64,000 bases of DNA from Persicaria tinctoria (Eukaryota; Streptophyta; Magnoliopsida; Caryophyllales; Polygonaceae): the NCBI GenBank assembly GCA_037127255.1, contig JBANSL010000004.1:71818627-71882626 (forward strand), written 5' to 3'. The notes beneath the pieces are model-generated. The model saw only the letters and a list, made by a program, of their open reading frames with translations, did not search any database and was not told the origin of the DNA. This document shows positions 58,743 to 64,000 of the stretch, in pieces (within the stretch, counting starts at the first letter, position 1; each line of letters starts with the position of its first letter). The position numbers were made by a program, and so were the translations under genes.

Positions 58743-60192
58743 GCTAAATGGAAAAGTCGGCCTAGCGACTATAAAATCTAGAGCATGTACATAGACTTTT
58801 TAGGACATTTGAGACTTTGTTTTTGTTTTTGGTTTTCAACATTTATTTGGTTTTTGTTGTTTTCTATTATGGGTATATGTCTTCTACTTTTCAGGTCCAT
58901 GGATAAGAGATATATCAAACTCGGCAAAGGAGGTGATCCATTCGAAATTTAGAGGCTCTGCACATCTGTCTTGTGAGTTTCTTTCTTTACCCTTGGTTTT
59001 ATACAGTGAGGACACTGTAATATTTAAGTATGGGGTGGGGGAAGGGCTTACAAAATGCATATTTGATTTTATTTGACATTATTAGTGCATTATTCCCAGT
59101 GAATTGCTACATGGCTATTTTTGGAATGCATTATTGATTTATGTGCTTATATATGCATGTTTTCCAAAGTTTTGAAAAATGACCCCCATTGAATTTTGAG
59201 ATAAATGTCATGAAAGCTTATATTGAACTCGACGATGCAAAATTGGATTCATTAGAGATATATCATGAAATTGCCTAGTAAAGGGAAGTCACAATGAAGT
59301 GCATTATTTTTATGAAAACCATGAAAGGAGGTAAAATTTGAAGTTGCTTTTGACATGTTGCATAATAAGATGATGGAGGACTTTATATTTCCATATAATG
59401 CTCATATGTTGTATTCCTAGCCTTACCTATGCTTATGCATCACAAAAGCCATATTATGCCTTATTTCATATATTGCTCCACATGATCTAAATATTTGCCA
59501 TTCTTTACCTTATCCGGGGATTATGTTGAGAATGATGTTACATTATGGAGATTATCATATGGTGTTTGTATTGTGAATATTATCATTATTAGAGTTTGGA
59601 AGGAAATTGTTTGAAATATATGGAAAATTTAATGAGTGAAAGAAAATCCAATCACCTCAGGAGATAAAGGTAGATTGACCCTGCTCTCTGAGATAATAGT
59701 TTGGAGAGATGGGACACATTGTGAGGAGTCCAATGCACTAAGTATCCGGGGCCATTCATGACACCCATGTTTGCGACTCGCGAGAAGGCAGTGCTGAGGT
59801 TAGAGAGGTAAAAGCATTATTATTAAGATAAAAGCATTATGAAAGGTGATGAATTATATGAAGAAAGGATGTGGAATGAAAACTCAAGTTTGGAAAAAAT
59901 CCATTTCCCCGGATCAAATCTACTCCTTCATGAGCTTAAATTAAAATCTTCTTGATTATTGTTGCTTTGTCACATATAAATTGTTTTGTGCATAACCCTC
60001 CTTTTGTGAGTAGATGTTGCTTTTGTATATTTGCACATGCATGAATCTGTGACACTAGTACCTTTTCAAGGATGGTAATTGATTGCAGGGTTATATGAGA
60101 ATGAATCTAAGATGTTGAGAGTATTGATTTCTTCCCCTGAATGACAAATAAAAGTATTGCTTGGGGACAAGCAAGCTTAAGTATGGGGTGTT
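58743..60192 (+). other. Element 2 non-coding 3' region with two polypurine-type tracts
   Basis: Closely matches 51215-52669. TTAAGTATGGGGTGGGGGAAGGG lies at 59024-59046 and TTAAGTATGGGGTGTT directly before the LTR (60177-60192). No env-like or other frame is recognised. Confidence 0.75.
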
Positions 60193-62340
60193 TGTTGTGA
60201 GCTGAATCTGCCATGTTTTAGAGTAACTTTTATATCGATTTCTGTATACATTGCATTCATTTGGGCTTAGATAGTACAGAATCTATGTAGTTTATGTTTA
60301 TTTGCCAAATTATGGAATCTACACCAGTTTCTGTTTAATTCGCAGAAATCGAGGCGTTTTACAGCAATTCTACAGAAGGTCAGAAAAGCTCGGAAAACCA
60401 CTACAGAAGTCCAAGGTTAAAGCAGCGGAACCAGTCTGAGAGTCGAGGCTACTCGATCTCGAGTAGGCTTACTCGACATAGACGAGCCTGTCCGAGCAAC
60501 CTTGGTCGAGCAGGGCTGATCGAGCAAGCCAGACCACCCCAGCTCTGGACCCTACTCGATCTCGAGGACCACTGGTCGAGATCGACGAAGCCCAGACGCC
60601 ATGTCCGGAGTCGACAAGGAGGGAAGCCGAGGACGACTAGGCGAGACTCGCTGCCAGTGACTCGACTCGCTGCAGCGGACCACTCGTTGCCGCGGAAGAA
60701 GTAACTCACTGCCAGCGGATGAAGCAACTCGCGGAAGCGGAAAGGAAGAACCCTACTCGATCTCGACAAGAGGTGGTCGAGATCGACGAGCACCTGAGTC
60801 TTTGTCCGAGCCAGTCGACTAGACCTACCCGAGCAGACCCAGTCGACGAGCCCATCCTACTCGACATCGACGAGGAGTGGTCGAGGTCGACGAGCCCAGG
60901 AGCCCAAGTCCGAGCCACATTGAGCATCAGCAAGCCGAGAAGACGAACTCTACTCGAGGTCGACGAGCCTTACTCGAGGTCGACTAGACCAGTGTCCAGA
61001 AGCTTCTTGACGAGCCTTGTCCGACTAGACTTGGGATTCCTTGGGCGCGAAGGCGGAAGATTTCATCCGATTCCATCAAGTTCTATCCAAAGGAGACAAG
61101 ATCTATCACATCATGAAGACCTACCTTAATTAGTTTTATCTTTTCCTTTTAGATTTATTTCCATGAAACTATCTATTTATCTTCTAGCAATTTTAGATAT
61201 AGATAGATATCTTCTTTCCTAGATTAGCTAGGGAATGAAGGCTATAAATAAAGCCCATGGGGCTCAGTTTTATTCATCATTCAAGACACACAATTAGTTA
61301 GTACCATTCACAGATACAGTTTAGGAGTTTAAGGTTTTTAAGGTTTTGGCTTTTTGCGAAAGTTGATTGCCAGGATTGTAAAAGCTTTTGAATATAGTTT
61401 TATGCAAGTTTCTTTTCATCAATAAATGTCTGTTATTGCAATGAGGCGTGAGTAGTCCACCCACTTCTGGGGCTGGGGTGAGCCCGATGGTGGCCATGTG
61501 AGGCGATGCAGTAAAGGTCAGATTTTTGTGCAATTCATCTTCTATCCCTATGAGCATGATTCTTTTGCGAGAGTTGAAGGTGATCCTTGTTTGTGTTATT
61601 GAAGCGAAAGTGATCTTAATGCAACTTGGGTTAATTATGTGAAAAAGGGTTAGTAACAATTAGGGTTTATGCGAGAGCCTCTATATGCCTATTTGTTAAT
61701 GACGAAAGTTATTTGATGGAAAGCATGATCTTTTATGCCTTTATGTGTTGTTTTGCATGGTTATCGTTGTGGTGTTGAAACCCTAGCCTTGGAAGTCTTT
61801 TAATATATTGAAGTTAATTTCTGTCGAGAATCTGTGTTTGTCTTTAAATTCTGCAACTTTAAAGTTTCTGTTTTTTTCTGTTCCTAGTCGACCTAGACGA
61901 AGCTTGGTCGAGATCGAGTAGCCCGTGGTCGATCTCGAGTAGGGGTTTGTCTTAGTCGAGTAAAATTTCTGTCTTTTGTCGATTTCTGGAGATTCTGTCG
62001 ATTTGCCCTTTGTCGATCTCGAGTTGGTGTTTGTCGAGATCGACCAGTGTGTTGCCTTGCTTTTATTTGCTTTGTTTTGCTTTGTTCTTTGCTTTTGTTC
62101 TTTTCTGTTTTATTTCTATTTCTGCCTTTGTCTTTCTGTGTTTCTGTCTCATTCTGCTGCTTTGTCTGTGAGAATTTACAGCTACCTGAGAACTGCTGAC
62201 GTGCTTCCTCGTGGATTCGATCTTGACTTTACTCTTACTACAACGGGAGGAAGTCTTGTATTTATTTGCTGAGACAGGGAAGTCAGTCTGATCTATACTA
62301 TATATTTGATTTCAATGCTTGACATATTCCCCCAACAACA
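60193..62340 (+). repeat. Element 2 3' LTR (2,148 bp)
   Basis: TGTTGTGAGC...CCAACAACA, TATA box at 61243-61250, very similar to the 5' LTR apart from indels, and followed by TTGAT (62341-62345). Confidence 0.95.
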
Positions 62341-63558
62341 TTGATCGAGAAGCCGAGGACGAGAAGCCGAGCACACATCTACTCGATCTCGACGAACCCT
62401 TGTCGAGATCGACAAGCCACCACGAGCCAGTCCGAGGAGGAGTCCTCGACACCACCATAGAGAGCCATCCTCGGCCAACCCTAGTCGATCTCGAGGAGTC
62501 CTAGTCGAGATCGACGACGCCATGAGCCCAGATCCGAGGCTATCGAGGAGAGCTACCCGAGAAGCCTAGTCGATGAACATCCCTACTCGATCTCGACAAG
62601 GAGTGGTCGAGATCGACGAGCGCCGTGAACCCAGTCCGAGCCTGTCGAGCAGATTTAGCCGAGGAGTCCAGTCGACGAACAAGTCTAGTCGAGGTCGACG
62701 AGCCGTGGTCGATGTCGAGTAGACTGGATCCCAGAAACGCGTCGACGAGTGTCTGTCCGAGTAGAGTTGGGATTCCTTGGGGCCGAATGAGGAAGATTCT
62801 ATCCAAATCCATCAAGTTCTATCTATGGAAAGAGATCTATCAAGACATGAAGACTTACCTAGATTAGATTTATCTTTTCCTTAGTTGATTTAATTCCTTT
62901 AAGCATTTTATTTATCATTAAGCAATTTAGATATAATTTTAGATATAGATAGGAGATTCTATCCTTGATTAGCAGGGATTAGAAGCCTATCAATAAAGCC
63001 CTAGGGGCTGGTTTTTGATTCATTCAATTTCAGAGACAAGTAGTTAGTTACACATAGAGTTAGAGAGAGAGGAGATTGTAAGTTGGAGTTTATTTAATGC
63101 AAGTTATTTCTTTTCATCAATCAATGTCTGCGATTGCAATGAGGCGTGAGTAGTCCACCCACTTCTAGGGCTGGGGTGAGCCCGACGGTGGCTATGTGAC
63201 GTGACGCGGTAAAAGTCAGATCTTTTTGTGCAATTCATCTTCTATCCCTATGAGCATGATTCTTTTGCGAGAGTTGAAGGTGATCCTTGTTTGTATTATT
63301 GAAGCGAAAGTGATCTTAATGCAACTTGGGTTAATTATGTGAAAAGGGTTAGTAACAATTAGGGTTTATGCGAAGGCCTCTATATGCCTATTTGTTAATG
63401 ACGAAAGTTATTTGATGGAAAGCATGATCTTTTATGCCTTTATGTGTTACTTTGCATGGTTATCGTTGTGGTGTTGATACCCTGGCTTTGGGAGTCTTTT
63501 ATATATATTGATTTATTTCGTCGAAAATCTGAGTTTTAGGTTCGAATTTGCAATTTAA
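62341..63558 (+). repeat. Element 1 3' LTR, second part, truncated
   Basis: Starts with the TTGAT duplication and resumes the element 1 LTR (CGAGAAGCCGAGGACGAG). It carries a 26 bp block near 62402-62427 that the 5' LTR lacks. Its TATA box is changed to TATCAATA (62988-62995). It stops after TTTGCAATTTAA at about 63558, some 370 bp before the expected end. Confidence 0.92.
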
Positions 63559-64000
63559 TTTAAGCCAGCACCACCCTTCAACGGCCTCGGCTTCTTCCTC
63601 CTCGATGAAGCCAGCACCACCAGGAGCAGAGGCCTACTCGAGGTCGACCAGCCAACTCGAGGTCGACAAGACCTATTCTTCGTCGACTTCCGCCTCTTCG
63701 ACCAGACCACCACCAGGACCAGCAGACTCGTCGATCTCGAGGAGCCCTAGTCGAGGTCGACCAAACACCGTGGTGCCCGATTCCGTCTCTGCGAAGGTGA
63801 GCCAAGGTATGGATCTTTCTTCTCCTATTTCCATTAAAGATTTATCTATATACATGGGAGAGGTTTGCCTTGGTATGTGCGATTGTGCAGGATTTCCAAT
63901 GATGAGCCTAAGGAGTATGAAGTTGGAGACAAGCTCTATGTCTCTAAATCAAAGGATCATTGGTTTCCTAACAAATTCAACAAGAAGCGGATGGGACCGT
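63559..64000 (+). pseudogene. Third partial copy: linker and GPF tail of a gag-PR element
   Basis: Joined directly to the truncated LTR, this matches the linker (TCGA-rich) and the C-terminal module of elements 1 and 2 (GLPWYVRLCRISNDE, VGDKLYVSKSKDHWFPNKFN). Two extra bases near 63850 (TATATACATGGG against TATACATGGG) break its frame. It runs off the window edge. Confidence 0.85.

Larger units (their letters stand above)
53116..62340 (+). mobile_element. Element 2: complete non-autonomous Athila-like gag-PR element, 9.2 kb
   Basis: LTRs with TGTTGT/ACAACA ends at 53116-55204 and 60193-62340, PBS, gag-PR-linker-GPF frame, non-coding 3' region and PPT, flanked by TTGAT duplications (53111-53115, 62341-62345). 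It lies in the 3' LTR of element 1. As in element 1, reverse transcriptase, RNase H and the integrase core are missing, so the deletion predates both insertions. Confidence 0.93.
45701..63558 (+). mobile_element. Element 1: non-autonomous Athila-like gag-PR element, split by element 2
   Basis: 5' LTR 45701-47708, Athila-type PBS, a gag-protease-linker-GPF frame (47792-51214), a 1.45 kb non-coding part and the 3' LTR (52670-53115 plus 62346-63558). Element 2 is inserted in the 3' LTR. There is no reverse transcriptase, RNase H or integrase core. The last 370 bp or so of the 3' LTR are missing at the junction near 63558, so its target duplication cannot be checked (left candidate TACAT, 45696-45700). 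Confidence 0.88.

Noticed and set aside
1..64000. tRNA, rRNA or other structured RNA genes
   Set aside because: I saw no cloverleaf, rRNA core or snRNA signature on either strand. The tRNA-like words are retrotransposon primer-binding sites.

Overview
The window comes from a flowering-plant nuclear genome, almost certainly pericentromeric or otherwise heterochromatic DNA. It holds a 10.7 kb satellite array and at least seven layers of LTR retrotransposons of plant-specific Ty3/gypsy lineages (Tat-like, Tekay/Del chromovirus, CRM-like chromovirus and Athila-like). There is no convincing intact host gene. The species cannot be named from the sequence.

Layout. (a) 1-10748: tandem array of a 71 bp monomer (about 151 copies) with a higher-order period of 24 monomers (1,705 bp). 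(b) 10749-28844: a Tat-lineage element on the minus strand. Its 5' LTR (27957-28844), PBS, gag and decayed pro-pol are present, and its 3' UTR runs directly into the satellite array. (c) 15831-27430: a complete Tekay-type chromovirus on the plus strand, inserted in the Tat gag. It has 2.7-2.8 kb LTRs, target duplication ATGTG, and an uninterrupted 1,611-residue gag-pol ending in a chromodomain. (d) 28850-36778: AT-rich, mostly non-coding sequence with a CACTA-type terminus, an NB-LRR-type leucine-rich-repeat relic, an unassigned exon-like piece and simple repeats. (e) 36779-45292: remains of an old Athila-like element (duplicated PBS, gag pieces), split at 37451-44882 by a CRM-like chromovirus on the minus strand (target duplication ATACC). 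The CRM reading frame has six premature stops but no frameshift that I can find. (f) 45293-64000: a stack of Athila-related elements whose LTRs begin TGTTGT and end ACAACA. A diverged LTR fragment (45293-45700) is followed by element 1 (45701 onward). Element 2 (53116-62340, target duplication TTGAT) sits inside the 3' LTR of element 1, and a third partial copy runs off the right edge (from 63559).

The most interesting object is the family in (f). Elements 1 and 2 both encode one long frame made of gag, a protease (D-L-G-A-S active site), a repeat-rich linker and a short tail resembling the GPY/F module from the integrase C terminus. Reverse transcriptase, RNase H and the integrase core are absent from both. 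They look like a propagated non-autonomous family that must borrow these enzymes. Their LTRs and the linker-coding DNA are both packed with TCGANNTCGA words, an arrangement I cannot explain from known Athila elements.

The second notable point is the junction of the satellite with the Tat 3' UTR. Tat elements are known to carry tandem repeats there, so the array may have grown from, or still lie inside, that element. This predicts a Tat 3' LTR and the duplication ATTGT to the left of the window.
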